Origin: Favolaschia claudopus
Taxonomy: Eukaryota > Basidiomycota > Agaricomycetes > Agaricales > Mycenaceae
Reading direction: 5' to 3'
Assembly (NCBI GenBank): GCA_037176885.1
Contig: JAWWNJ010000173.1
Location: 422,697-486,696, forward strand
DNA: 64,000 nucleotides
Shown one piece after another: positions 36,101 through 47,224 of the stretch. The notes under the pieces are model-generated. The model saw only the letters and a program-made list of their open reading frames with translations, had not been told where the DNA came from and searched no databases. The translations under genes were made by a program, and so were the position numbers. Position 1 is the stretch's first letter. Every line of letters starts with the position of its first letter.

Positions 36101-37073
36101 TTGACTGGCGTCAATAGGGCTGACTGCAGTAGATGGTCTCGAATCTGGCCAAGATGACGCATGAGAGGCTGTCTCTCTACTTCGCGAAGAACAAAACACT
36201 GCCTGAACGTATTCTTGTCTATCGAGGTGAGTTGCTTGCAACGACCTTTCAAGTGTTATGAAGCTTATGTCTCTGTAGACGGTGTTTCTGAGGTAATGCA
36301 CTGCGTTGTTCGCTGCATCAAGTGTTGACCGCGTTATAGGGTCAATTCTCCATTGTGATCGCTGAGGAATTGCCGGAGATTCGAAAGGCTTGCGCCAAGT
36401 TCCAGAATTATAGACCGAAGATTACCGTTGTCATCTGCGGTGAGTGTTCTTTGTGATCTAGAAGTAACATTGTCTGATCCTATGATCAGGCAAGAGGCAC
36501 CACACGCGCTTCTACCCAACTGAGGCCGAAAACGCAGACAAAGATGGCAACCCCAAGGCTGGAACTGTTGTAGACCGTGGTGTCACTGCTGTCTTTGAGT
36601 TCGACTTCTTCCTACAAGCCCACGGTGGTCTTCAGGGCACTACGCGACCTACGCATTACTATGTCGTCCACGACAAGAACGGTTTCGATGGTGCTTCACA
36701 TCTTTAGCTCCACATCTTCACTTTGATTGACTCTTGATGTGATTTACAGCCAATACTCTGCAGAATTTGACGAACGCAGTCAGCTACTTGTTCAGTCAGT
36801 AACGCCTATGTTTCGACTTTGTGTCAACCTGACATGTTCAAAACTGATGTAGGTCGGGCGACCAAGGCCGTCTCCCTCGCTGCCCCCGCGTACTACGCCG
36901 ATCTGGCTTGCGAACGCGGCCGCTGCTACTTGCATACACTTTTGCAGGGCTTGCAGAGTTCAGGGACAACTACGTCCAGCAATTCCGAAGAAGAGGTATT
37001 CGCGGAAGGAGCGAAGTTGTGGAACAATGGTGTGAATGGCTCACAGTTGAGAGATACGATGTATTATCTGTGA
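33199..37073 (+). CDS. Argonaute (RNA-silencing effector, AGO/QDE-2-like)
   Basis: Guide-RNA-binding effector of RNA interference. The ATG at 33199 opens a Gly/Arg-rich RGG tail (about 64 residues) typical of fungal Argonautes. Twenty exons, including ones of 25 (34443-34467), 24 (35615-35638) and 14 (36279-36292) bases, sum to 2859 bases, or 952 residues. Order of parts: N domain (KPIKLRANFFPVRI), linker (NRFFFPANEQPFDLGGGL), PAZ region (VKTTHLGYKKTIKSVS, YGITLRFPNMQLVDVGG, YLPPEVCEILPNQ), MID (LLLLVILSNGDKHVYAGIKH) and PIWI. The slicer tetrad is visible: Asp in MGIDVTHPGPGSV, Glu in MEIQESRKEMV, Asp in ILVYRDGVSEGQF and His in RPTHYYVVHD. It is therefore probably cleavage-competent. The C-terminus shows the usual AAPAYYADLACERGR and ends MYYL. 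The frame is intact across 3.9 kb. Confidence 0.95.
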
Positions 37074-37301
37074 TTTAAGGGGCGAGGAAGTTATTTGAAT
37101 TCCGGGAGGGTGCAGTCTATGGAGCTGCGGGCTGGATTTATGTACTATATATGTGTGTTTGTATATCTTCTGCTCAATGTACCGGTACTGCGTTTCAACT
37201 TCGCCCAGGCAAGCGTTTTACTGAACCTCGTCAATTTTCGACTTGAGCCGCGTTATCGTTGCCTAAGTACATACAAATGGGCTTCCCGACACATCCTTTT
37301 G

Positions 37302-39402
37302 CTACGATTTACTCTTGATCATGCCAGCCATTAGATCGAAACTGTTCCCGTCCGGTTGAAGGTCAATAAACGTCGGTTTGGTGCCGCCGAATCCCCCCGA
37401 GCGCTCGGGTACTGTCCTCAAAAGGCCATGGTCCAGTGTCAGACCGGCGATACGCACTCGCTGGGGGGGAATTGTCGTGGTGAGAGTAATGAGTTGGTCT
37501 CTATCGCATGTTGAATGAGTGAAGAATCAGAGTGCGAGACATAGTACTGACGAATGCATCCAGCGCTGAAGGTACAGATCTATGAAGGGCTCGAAAGAGC
37601 CTCTGCCCTGAATAAATACGGACCACATCTGTTCAAACTTGACGAGTATGGCAGCAGCAGTGCGTTCCATGCTGAGATGGTGATCCTCATCAGGTGGTAC
37701 CAACTGCGAGAGCGACGTTATTGGCGGAGGGTTCAGCACGTTCAGACCAGAGCCTACTTGAGGGTCAGAATCACGGTCATTCGGAGAACTAGCATCGAAT
37801 ATACCTATGACGATATCCACCTTGCCGCCCGAAAAGCTTGTGTTCACAAGGATACCCCCAATCTTCTTCTTCGACCCCTCGTCGTCCCCGAAAACGGCAT
37901 ATATGTCGTTCGGCCATTTGAGACGCACGGGACCCGCAGCGTCCCCGAGAACACTCTGTTCTCGACAGGCTTCTACAACGGCCAACGCAAACAGATATTG
38001 TACAAAAACGAGTTTGCTGGCCGGGAACTCGGAGAGAGATACTCGCAGGAGAAGGGAAAATTGGAGGCAGCCTGATGGAGAGAGCCAGACGTTGGCACCG
38101 CGTCCGCGGCCGGCGAGTTGGTGGGACGCGAGAGAGACGAGTGGGGTCGGAAGGCGGCTCATGAGTTGCGGGTTTCTATGTTACTGGTTAGATGAAGTGA
38201 TTTTTTAGTAAATGCACTCACTTATCGAGCATGGTCTGGGTGCTGGTCACCGCTTCACCGTACAATAGTGCATCACCAAAACACCAAGGTTGGGTCATCT
38301 CTGGGATGCCTTCCTTTATCCGAGCTGAGGACAGCGCGCTGAAGAAGAGCCCGAGATCGAATAGCGGTGTATGTTCGCGGTCCGGAAGCTGCCCATCGCG
38401 GCATACGACGATGTGTTTGGGTTGCCATGTCGAAGGGTCAGTTCGAGCCGTTGCCGCTTGTCGACAGCTCTGGACGAGAGGACCGCTTTCCTGGAGAAGG
38501 TGAAAGCTGAATTTATCGTTAGCGTCCTCGAAGGCGTCGAGTTTTAGACCTGGGCTTGGTGAAGCAATCGAATCTGTTATGAGGGACACCACTTGGGGCT
38601 TGATGGAATGCGAAACGAGAAATTGAGGAAGTGGCTTGCGTATTGAAGCAGCTTCCTCTGAAGTTCGGAGGCCAAGCAGAGAGAGTGTATGCTTCAGCAA
38701 ATCAGACCGCCTGCGTTCCGCAATATCAACGGCAGAAGGGGACAGGGCCATTGACACAGAAGAAGCTGGCTCTTCAGTGAGCGGGTATTCTGGAGAGGGT
38801 GTCCAGAAGATGATTTTACCAGCGCCGACTGCATAAAGAACCCCAGCGACGGGGCCTTCGATTTCATTCTCGACGTATCTGGCAAGAATGCGAATGTTCC
38901 GTTGGTCGGAATCAGCTCCTACAACTTGGCTGCTCCCCGCTTGAAACAGCATGTCTATCCGTTCGCCGTCCGAAGGCTGGATAGCGACCGCGCGAGGCGT
39001 ATCACTGGGTTCACGGTGATGGAATGTGGGATATATGGAGCTACCTGATTTTACATCGAAAAAGCGGAGGAGCAAGTCCTTCGACATAGTTGTCGAGGCA
39101 ACATTCAAGATACCTTGATCTAACCCGCGGGATGAGTAGTGTGATCCAGTTCCAAGAGCTAGAAAACGGCCGCCATTTTTCACATATTCCTCTATTGTGG
39201 CAGATGCTTTTGATAAGACTATATCGCGACATCCGGGAAAGACAAGCAAGGCGCAAGTGCTGGGCCATGGCTGAGATACCAAGGCCTGCTGAGCAATGGG
39301 CTGGACTGAATAGAACGGAAGCAACGCGTATCGAAGGCTGGATAGGGTTCGATCCAAGGATGCTTGGATTACTTCGGGGCCAGAATAAACGAGTACATTC
39401 AT
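37302..39402 (-). CDS. BPL1: Biotin-protein ligase (holocarboxylase synthetase)
   Basis: Attaches biotin through biotinyl-AMP to carboxylases such as acetyl-CoA and pyruvate carboxylase; probably cytosolic. The ATG at 39402 starts the N-terminal glutamine-amidotransferase-like domain of fungal enzymes (MNVLVYSGPEV, CALLVFPGCRD, GRFLALGTGSHY). The catalytic domain shows YGEAVTSTQTMLDK, SHQLAGRGRGANVW (GRGRG nucleotide loop), RLKWPNDIY (KWPND biotin-site Lys) and KKIGGILVNTS. The C-terminal SH3-like cap holds ITLTTTIPPQRVRIAGLTLD. Exons 38222-39402, 37552-38175 and 37302-37500 sum to 2004 bases, 667 residues, as in other fungi. It is convergent with Argonaute and divergent from the RNase III gene. 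Confidence 0.93.
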
Positions 39403-39975
39403 CGCTAGCGTAGGGAACCCTGCGCGAGGGCTTCAGCCTGTAGTCTCGTTAAGACAGACGCTGCCAGATTATAGAGTACAGCGTACTAACTCTATGATCT
39501 GAGATCTGAGCAGTTGAGGTCAAAACTCAAGTTGAGGTTGGACCGAAGGAATTGTGACAAGGTAGCGTAACTGAGTCACAGAGCTCGGTGTGAACGCGCC
39601 AAAGTCCCAAAAATAGACAATGGAATGTGTTATAAAGTACCTATAAAAATAAGAGCATTCGTATGAGATGTTATGACTTTGACGCGTACAACGGTTCTAG
39701 ACGCGACGACAAATGAGTTGCGTGATTCGTAGCACGTGATTGTGACAGAGCGCGTCCAGTCAGATGCTACTGTCACACTTTATGTCACGCTAACACTCTT
39801 CGATCCAAACCACCACCACACGATTAGCCTACTCTGTATTCTCAGGGCGAACGCAAGCCAAATTCCCCAAATCCTATCAAATTCAAGTGACGCCATTGTA
39901 TCCCAAATCTCAACCATTGAACCAATATATCTTGTGCAATTGTAATACCGACGACAGCCAGGCCGCAGTGAGATC
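39403..39975. other. Divergent promoter region, biotin ligase / RNase III protein
   Basis: A 573-base spacer between the two start codons. No gene or distinctive site is recognised. Confidence 0.4.
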
Positions 39976-41506
39976 ATGAACCAATTTCGAGTCCTTGAAC
40001 TGATTGTTACTTTAGCCCGTTGCACCCCTCCTTCCCCCCCTGATCTTCACATGTCCCTACTCCAAGACTATCTCAATTCTCCAAAGCACAAAACTTCCCA
40101 TCCATTACAATTTGCCGTGCTTAGCACTTCGCTACTCCATCAAGCTACCAATTGCATCAAGAACTCTCCAGAAAATAATGACTTGATGGAGTTCATTGGC
40201 GACCGTTTCGTCAATCTTACCTGTGCTCTTCTTGTAGACAAGGAGAAGGTCTGCCCCGAGCAACAGATAGTAAGCTCCATCGATGTGCTCTCTCGGCTTT
40301 TCTCTGAGTTAGTATAGTATGTCGCACGCAAGATCAGTAACAACGACACACTGGGCCGTCTCGCGTGGTGGTTCGACCTTGACAAACAGGCATCCCTGTC
40401 CCAAGAAGACAATCGAGCAGTTCGGCGTTGGTCTCCTTCAAGACGAGACCCTCCTCCGAAAGTACTTGCAGATCTCTTCGAGGCTTTTGTCGGGGCCTAC
40501 TATCTACAACGTGGACGGCGGGCTGTACTCTCGTGGCTTGAGCCATTTTTCAAGCCATTGATGGATATTGCCACTGACGAGTTCCTTCTCCGCCCTCCGT
40601 TCAAGGCTCCATCCTTCGTCAACAACTGGTGGCGAGACCATAATGCAGCTTCGATCAATCAAACGGTCCTTCAAAACTTTCAATACTCCCTCAACGGCCA
40701 GCAAGAGGCTCTCACTCTATTGGGTCGAGTCGCCGTTGAAGCCATTCCTCTGTCAACTAAATTCTTCTTCACCAACGGCGGGGAAATCGTCAATGACTGC
40801 GATCGTGTAGAAGTTGCGCATCATCTCATATCTCAGTGGATATGCGATAGCTATGTGAGCCTCTATCCCGCACATCAGCGTGCTACCTCTCGGGCCGCCC
40901 ACCTGGCTTCGGTATGTGAGAACCACTTCCCTTCAATTCGACTGTCTCATTCGAAGCTAACGGTAGACTATCACGAACATCATTCTATGCGATCCGTCAC
41001 TCGCTTCCATCTCAACGTTTTTGTCCCTATCGTCCTACTTTGATGTCGAAGACCCAGATTTCAAGTCAGATCGACCGGTTCTGTGGAAGCTACCTCGCGA
41101 TCATTCCGCCGATCGGGAGGCTGCATATCGAACGAAGCTCTCTCTCGTATTCCAAGCGGCGGTGGGCTGGTTCTACCTGCGTCATCCTCGAGCAGCCCAC
41201 GAGTGGGGGTTGCAATTCTTCAACCCCATTGTCCTCGCAGCTCATCGGATATTAATTCGTGACCCTGGGTATGTGCTCTCTCATGCGAGCCGTTTTTAGC
41301 TGATGATGAGCTGGTTCCACAGTTACCAGCCAATTCAACTTTCCGCTCCCAAACGTGAGGCCAGACCGCGTAGCCCTATGCAGGCAGTCACCAATTTATC
41401 TGATTCTCGACCCTCAAATTACCGCCCTCTTCCTGAACATTTCTACCCTCAACACCCTGTACATCATCTACCTCTTCCTGTATACTTAGAGCGGGGACGA
41501 TATTAG
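39976..41506 (+). CDS. RNase III domain-containing protein
   Basis: Protein with a single ribonuclease III fold. Exons 39976-40269, 40318-40911, 40967-41268 and 41323-41506 sum to 1374 bases, 457 residues. The signature helix reads NNDLMEFIGDRFVNL and the second acidic motif ADLFEAFVGAYYL. Against the bacterial pattern (NERLEFLGD ... ADTVEALIG), three of four metal ligands (D of GD, D and E of ADLFEA) are conserved. The first Glu is Asp here (N-D-L-M-E-F). No Dicer helicase, PAZ or clear dsRNA-binding domain is visible; a second helical region (RVEVAHHLISQWICDSYVSL) follows, and the C-terminus is Pro-rich. Possible roles are small-RNA processing, rRNA processing or a structural RNase III relative. 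The nearby Argonaute makes the first attractive but unproven. Confidence 0.82.
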
Positions 41507-41962
41507 TTCCATAGTGTAACTGTAGCCTTTCTAACTCTCCATGTTTGGTTGTACGCCATTATTAACGTTAGTTCCTGCGTCGAGCATTTCCGATGACAGC
41601 TCAAACGCAAGATGCGACTGTCCCGAAAAGCGCTTCAACAGCACAAATAAGTACTTCTCGCGGTAACGCGATCCCTTCGTGCCAGAGTTTAACATGCTCT
41701 CTGAAACACGAAGTGAACATTACACCGGAGGATAATGGCAGTAAAGTAATGCGTTAAGCCGTCCAGTAGACGCGTTCAAACGCGTGAGAAAAGCCGCATT
41801 CCGAATCGGGGCTTCTTCAGAGTTCAACGGCTCAATGAGAGTGGTCAAGGCGTTTGACGCGCGCGCGGATTGCTTACTACCACCGGCCGGGCTTTCGGTT
41901 TCTGCGAATGAAACATTGTAGTTACGGAAAAACTACCCTACCAGTAGGAGTACCCTATGTCA
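41507..41962. other. Intergenic region, convergent 3' ends
   Basis: 456 bases between the RNase III gene and the CBM1 gene, with a short ACGCGTT/AACGCGT palindrome near 41770. Nothing else is recognised. Confidence 0.4.
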
Positions 41963-43028
41963 CTACGGCACCGCAGTCGTCCCAGTGTATGCATTCAGAG
42001 TTTGGTCGGCGCAACCAGGGGGTGTCATATAGTCATATGCCCCCAGATTGATGACTGGCATTGTCAAGAATATAATTTCAGTGGAGTGTCAGCACGAGAT
42101 GTAAAACTACTCACAGACGTTGAGCACCGAACCGGTGGGACAGACGAGCCAGGCATTATTCTGCTGTCGCTTGACTGACGGGCTGCTCCATCTAAATTGG
42201 CGGTGTTAACTTTTTGCGAAGCCCATTCAATTTGATTGACATACTCAAGACTATCCCCCGAGAACACAAACGTCCCTAGCGTGTCGGGCGTCGTCGCCCA
42301 ATGCATTCCGAGTTTCACCACGGTCGAATTAGCGGGAGGTTCGACGACGGCGTAGAGTTGCGAGCCACCGGCGCTCTGGACGAGCTGACCATTGACCACT
42401 TGAAATTGTGCGGCCTGGGTATAATCCCCAAGGACAGCAGGCGAGGCACTCCCGAGTACTTGCGACTGTAGGTATTTGTGAAAGTTGGGATCTTCCTGCG
42501 TAGGATCCCTTTGTAAACCGAATGAATGCTCGCAAGTTGGAGACTCACAACAGCGCGAACGAAAGACCATCCCGGGACAAGAGTTGCGGAGCCAGAAGAT
42601 GCGGTGCTTGTGGAGGATGCTGTAGAGCCTCCAGTCGAAGTCTTCGTAGTCGAGATTGTTGTTGTCGGACCCGTGGTAGTAGCACTTCCGGGTAGACATT
42701 GCGAATACCTGCAAATTTGATTAAATATTGAACCTGACTGTGAGTCGAGACAATATTCATGTGCACTGACCAATCGTTAGAAACTGTACAGGCCCAATTC
42801 GCGGGGCAGGTCGTAGGGCCTAGCTTGTCGTTAGTATGCCTGAGGCTTCAGCGAGTGAACCTCACCTGTCCATCCTTGTCCGCCGCACTATTGTCAGGGT
42901 AGACGATCAAGCTTGCATTTCGATTGTCCTCAACATTCACTCACCTGGCCGTACTGCGGAGCGGTCTGTCCTTTCACTCCACGTACACTCAAGAGCGCCA
43001 AAGTTGACAACAAGCGAAACTTAGCCAT
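41963..43028 (-). CDS. Secreted CBM1 (fungal cellulose-binding) protein
   Basis: Extracellular protein with an N-terminal family 1 carbohydrate-binding module. The ATG at 43028 gives a signal peptide (MAKFRLLSTLALLSVRGVKG). The CBM1 follows: QTAPQYGQ, CGGQGWTG, PTTCPANWACTVSNDW, YSQCLPG, spread over four exons with cysteines and aromatic residues intact. A Ser/Thr-rich linker (TTTGPTTTISTTKTSTGG) leads to an uncharacterised domain containing DPNFHKYLQSQVLG, DYTQAAQFQVVNGQLVQ, TPDTLGTFVFSGDSLEY, NNAWLVCPTGSVLNV and GAYDYMTPPGCADQT before the stop at 41963. The final introns need a 41-base intron near 42200 and one ending near 42050 to keep frame. The C-terminal domain occurs in other agaricomycete CBM1 proteins, but its activity is unknown to me. 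It probably acts on plant cell wall. Confidence 0.85.
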
Positions 43029-43340
43029 GGGAGGTTTCACCGACTCGCGACATTTTGCAAGGTCATTTATACTTGAGGTAAGGCCGATTCAGAATGGATA
43101 CCGAAAATCTGCCCTTTCTTCGGAATGGCCGTTGGTGTTACAGTGCGTCTTCTGAAGCACGGACCATCTCCGGATATTTTTCTGCGCCAACACAGTCTAT
43201 ATTCAGCACATGAAATCTAGTCAACAAGACGTCGCGGAATATGATGATAGGCTACGTCGACACCTGAAAAGCGAAGACCAGGAGCCACAGGATGCAATAT
43301 TGTTACAACAAAATCCACGTCCTAGACCGAAGGCAGGGAA
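43029..43340. other. Intergenic region, CBM1 gene promoter
   Basis: 312 bases with no recognised feature. It includes the 3' end of the membrane-protein gene and the CBM1 promoter. Confidence 0.35.
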
Positions 43341-44119
43341 TCAAAGGTTCTCCTGCTTCACATCACCGACCAAGATATCTTCAGACGGAGCTTCCTTCAT
43401 GTCCACGACGACAGCAGACTCGTCACTAGGTTCCCTTCGTTTGGGACGAATGAATCGTGTCTTGGTTTCGACTGCCCAGCTAGATAGTCCGTCGCGGCCA
43501 TTCGACCGGACTAGTGTCACGAAACGCCACAAGAGGTACGTGGAAATGGCCAGCGCGGTGAAGAAACCGGACGCAAAGAATGCAGTTATAACACACAGGA
43601 TCAAGATTGAGACTTGGTATGCTTCGTTAGTACAACTTCGACAGAAGATTGGCAAAACGTACGGAAGAAAAGAATGACGGCAGAGGATACAACGAAAGCA
43701 CAGCAGAGAGCCAGAAAGGAGAGAGAAAGGATTGTAAACAGCGAAAGCGCGCTAATTTTATCATGAGCTTCAACTTCGGCATTTTTTACATCGACTCACA
43801 TGAAGGTTAGTACAGGGAAGATTGTAAGAGATGAGAATATGATGACGAATGTCTGGGAATCAATTTAAACGGATGGCCGGACGTATTCGCAGCACACATA
43901 CCGAAGTAATAGGATATTCGTCAAAATATACGGATGTAGTCTTCATGGCAGGGCGCGCGTATGAACTCTCGAATCTAGAAGGTATGAAGCTTGACATTCG
44001 GCGCCGGTAGGGACATCGAGGAGCTCGTACTGGTCGGCGTAGCCACGGACTGCGCTTGCACTTTTCTCGAAGTGAGCGGTCAACTGTTCCTTCGCGCTGG
44101 GAGTCTCCGAGTCGCTCAT
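43341..44119 (-). CDS. Small multi-span membrane protein, possibly promethin/LDAF1-like
   Basis: The ATG at 44119 gives a hydrophilic start (MSDSETPSAKEQLTAHFEKS ... YADQYELLDVP). Later exons encode hydrophobic helices: TFVIIFSSLTIFPVLTFI, ALSLFTILSLSFLALCCAFV followed by VSSAVILFF, and SILILCVITAFFASGFFTAL with AISTYLLWRF. The protein ends with a charged tail (LVRSNGRDGLSSWAVETKTR). Closely packed hairpin-like helices after a short soluble start, then a 'DG..W..ET' tail, resemble fungal promethin/LDAF1-type lipid-droplet biogenesis proteins that partner seipin. That assignment rests on my memory of the pattern. The exon joining YELLDVPTG to the first helix is unclear. Alternatively it is an unrelated ER membrane protein. 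Confidence 0.6.
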
Positions 44120-44443
44120 TGTAGTAGAAAGCTAAGGTGAAGGGAAGATCTTGCGATTTTCGGCGCTGAGACTGTTGTCGAGAGCAGGGTGAACGAGTCA
44201 GGGTGCTTATACGGTACGGGCTATGGTGCGGGTCGAAGAGGGAGGTGACGTAATCCCCATTCTGTCACCATTTAACGCGTCGCGTCGCGTCCTAAACCGC
44301 TTGTCTGTTTCACAGCAAATTCGCAATACGAAGTATACATATATATAGATCTAAAACTAGAGAATGCGAGGAAATTTTGGTTGCGGCGCCGTGTACATTT
44401 ACGGCAAGATTACATGTAAGTCCAGGGCAAACGCAAGAGCCCT
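44120..44443. other. Intergenic region, membrane protein and PHO89 genes
   Basis: Contains the promoter of the 44119 gene, with a CGCGTCGCGTCGCGT run near 44278-44292, and the 3' UTR of the phosphate permease. No gene is seen. Confidence 0.4.
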
Positions 44444-46428
44444 CTAGTTGGCCATGCCCCAGCGAGGAGCGTTGAGGATGATGCCCATGAGGCAGCCAGA
44501 GATAATACCAGTGACGGGGAGCGTGATAATCCAGCCCATGTATATCCATGCAACCATGCGCCAGTTGATCGTCCGCCATGTACCGTTGCAAAGACCGACC
44601 CCGACGGTGGCACCGCTGTAAGTTCAAACTCAAGTCAGTATTAATCCCTGTAGTCTCGATGGAGGGGGACGCACCAAATACACTGCGTCGTTGAAACAGG
44701 AAGTTTCAGCCTCGTCGCGAGAATAATCGTGATAGCGCTGCCTAGTTCCATCGAGAACCCACGCGACGGCGAGTGGAGTGTGATCTTGTTCCCTAGAGCG
44801 CGCATGATGTTGTATCCGTAGGTCCAGAGGCCGATGACGAGAGCGACGCCACCGAAAGCAAGGATCCAGTTCGGGACTGGGACCTTGTCGCTCAGCTCGC
44901 CGGTATGCCAGATGAGGAAGATAGTAGCGTATGGACCGACGGCGTTGCTTATATCGTTTGCTCCATGTGTGAATGATGCAGTTGCGGCAGTCAAAACCTG
45001 GAGGAACGAAAAGACGTGCTCGGCCTTGTTGTCGAAGTGCTCTCCAGTAGCGTGCATGGCCTCGATGTCACCAGAGAGGAAGTCCTTCTTGTTCTGCATG
45101 TCGATGACATCCTGTTCAACGCCGTGGAGAACAGCGCGCTTGGCGATGTAGAAGGCAACGGCGGGTGAATACCATGGGCCTTCGGGGCGGACGCTGGTGG
45201 GTTTAGGGATCCGCTCTCCCTCTGGCTGAGGTTGAGCAACGATGGAAGGCGCCAGCTCGGAGGAAGAAACGTCCTTCTCCTCGAGGTCCTTGCTGACGGG
45301 CTGCTTCTCAACGTCATTCGAGTCAACGGAGCGCAGGCGGTCCAACTGTTCCTGAGTAAGATGTCCCTCGTAGTAGTCACGAAGAGCCTTAGCATTGGCG
45401 GGAGGTGGGGGAGCTTCGGGCCGACGCAGGAGAAGAGGGCCCTGCAACATGTCCCAGGGACGCAACTCCCAGTCGTTGTGGATCAATTTCCGGTAATGAT
45501 AAGGGAGGAAGAAGAGGGCAATCAAAACCCCCACCACAGCACCGACTCCTACGATGACACCTGCGGTCTGGCCATCGTTGAGTTTGATCTTAGATGAAGC
45601 GCCCTTCCAGACGATAAGCACTGCGAGAAATCGTCAGTACGTCACAAACTCGATAAGTTTCTGAGACATACTGGTGAGCAATGCAGAGGTGATGAAGAAG
45701 TAGATCGGCACGGTAGACAGAGCCTTGACGACTGGGTTGTTTCGCCGCATGACTGCATACTTTGTGGTCAAGAAAATAATGGCGCCAAAGGCGCCGGCAA
45801 GAGCAGGAGCAATAGCCCAAGCAGCAAAAACTAAGAGGATTATCGTCTCTGTTATGAAAGGACAGCACGGAGCGTACCTTGAGAAACTCCATTCCAGCCC
45901 CAATTAACACCGTCAGTACCGACAGCAGCGATACCAACACCAATGACACCGCCCATGATCTAAGAATCGATAAGTTCTTTATGCGGATAAAGCAAATAAG
46001 AGACAGGTGCTTACTGAGTGAGTGGTGGAAACAGGCATGCCAAAGCGAGTAGCGATGGTGAGGTAAGTCGAAGAACCTATGACGGCGCAGACCATGGCAA
46101 GCATGAGGACGGCAGGGTTTCCAGCAAATAGCTTGGTGCTGATAACTTTGGTTCGGATCGTCTCTGAGACACGAGCACCGACAGCCATTGAACCAGTAAA
46201 TTCCATGGCGGAGGCGATCAACATTGCCTGCTTCATGGTGAGGGAGCGGGAGGCGACAGAAGTGGCAAAAGAGTTGGCGACATCGTTGGCGCCTGGAATA
46301 TGTGAGGTGAGTAAGTACAAGAAATGGAGAGTTGGTCGTAAAAACGGCGCACCGATATTCCAGGCGTCCAGGAAAGCGAAGATGGTGCCAATAGCGAAAA
46401 GGTAGTCGTACTGACTCAGGACAGCCAT
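44444..46428 (-). CDS. PHO89: Sodium/phosphate symporter of the PiT family (PHO89-like)
   Basis: Plasma-membrane phosphate permease of the PiT/PHO89 family (PHO-4 of Neurospora), a Na+-driven high-affinity importer usually induced by phosphate starvation. The ATG at 46428 gives MAVLSQYDYLFAIGTIFAFL. Both copies of the inverted-repeat signature are present: NDVANSFATSVASRSLTMKQ near the start and THGANDISNAVGPYATIFLI near the end. The matching PVSTTHS and PVSTTQC strings are also there. A long hydrophilic central loop (about 45,480-45,100; RSVDSNDVEKQPVSKDLEEK) separates the halves, as in fungal members. The last exon ends SGCLMGIILNAPRWGMAN at 44444. Several introns interrupt the N-terminal half (46,300-45,620). 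The frame is intact where followed. Confidence 0.93.
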
Positions 46429-47224
46429 TTGAATTCGATGCAGCAAGAGAGATAGCGGGACATCCCATCTAGTTAAATACCGCCTACATGCCCGCTTGGC
46501 GCTGGAAGCTACCAGTTATCGCGCTCGTCGTCCATCGCACGTTCATGGAAGGGGCGCGCTATGATTCGCTGTTCTCAGCCAAGTAGTAGCCAAGTCTAGG
46601 AACGGTCCCGCACGTTCCCTCACCCTTGGCGCATCTTGGCGCACTGGGTCACGAGAAAGGCGCGCTCAATCAGACAAACTGAGATAATCCAGGCAGTTTC
46701 CAGGTACTCAGACTCTCAGAGAGCCTAATAGGACCCCGACCTTGCTGATAAGCAACCAAAAGGTGTTTCAAGTGGAATAGCCTGGAGTAGCCCGTTTGTT
46801 GAGAGTCTCAGACAGCAGTTTGAGTCCTGGCTTGTATGTCCCAGGTTGAGTGTACCGAAGCGGGATGTAATGAACCGAACGAGACTCGGGATTATCAACA
46901 TGAGCGCGACTTCAAAATTCATTTGAAAGCAATCGCAGTTCGTCTATGAGTGGGCCGCCCAGACGTTTGCATCTGAATCGGTGCATGCAAGAAGCAAAAG
47001 TCTACTGAGCAAGTTTTTTTTGCCGAGTATTTGAAGGTTTTTAACGACGCATGAATATAAGCTTGATTCTGGTTAGTTTGAGCCAAGTTCGAGTGGAGAT
47101 GGTGGTGGCACTGAATCGACAGTGTGTCTAGGCCGTGGCGAGCCTTGAAGATGTCAACCAATCAGCAAATAAGCAATATAATAACAATACCGTTCTTAAC
47201 CCAAACGTCCATGACACTCGCGAA
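46429..47224. other. Divergent promoter region, PHO89 / glycosidase-like gene
   Basis: About 800 bases with no recognisable gene. It should hold phosphate-response elements for PHO89, but I see no clear palindromic CACGTG-type site. Confidence 0.4.

Noticed and set aside
41760..41785. ACGCGTT/AACGCGT palindrome as a cell-cycle (MCB) site
   Set aside because: It lies between two convergent genes, not upstream of either, so a promoter role is unlikely.
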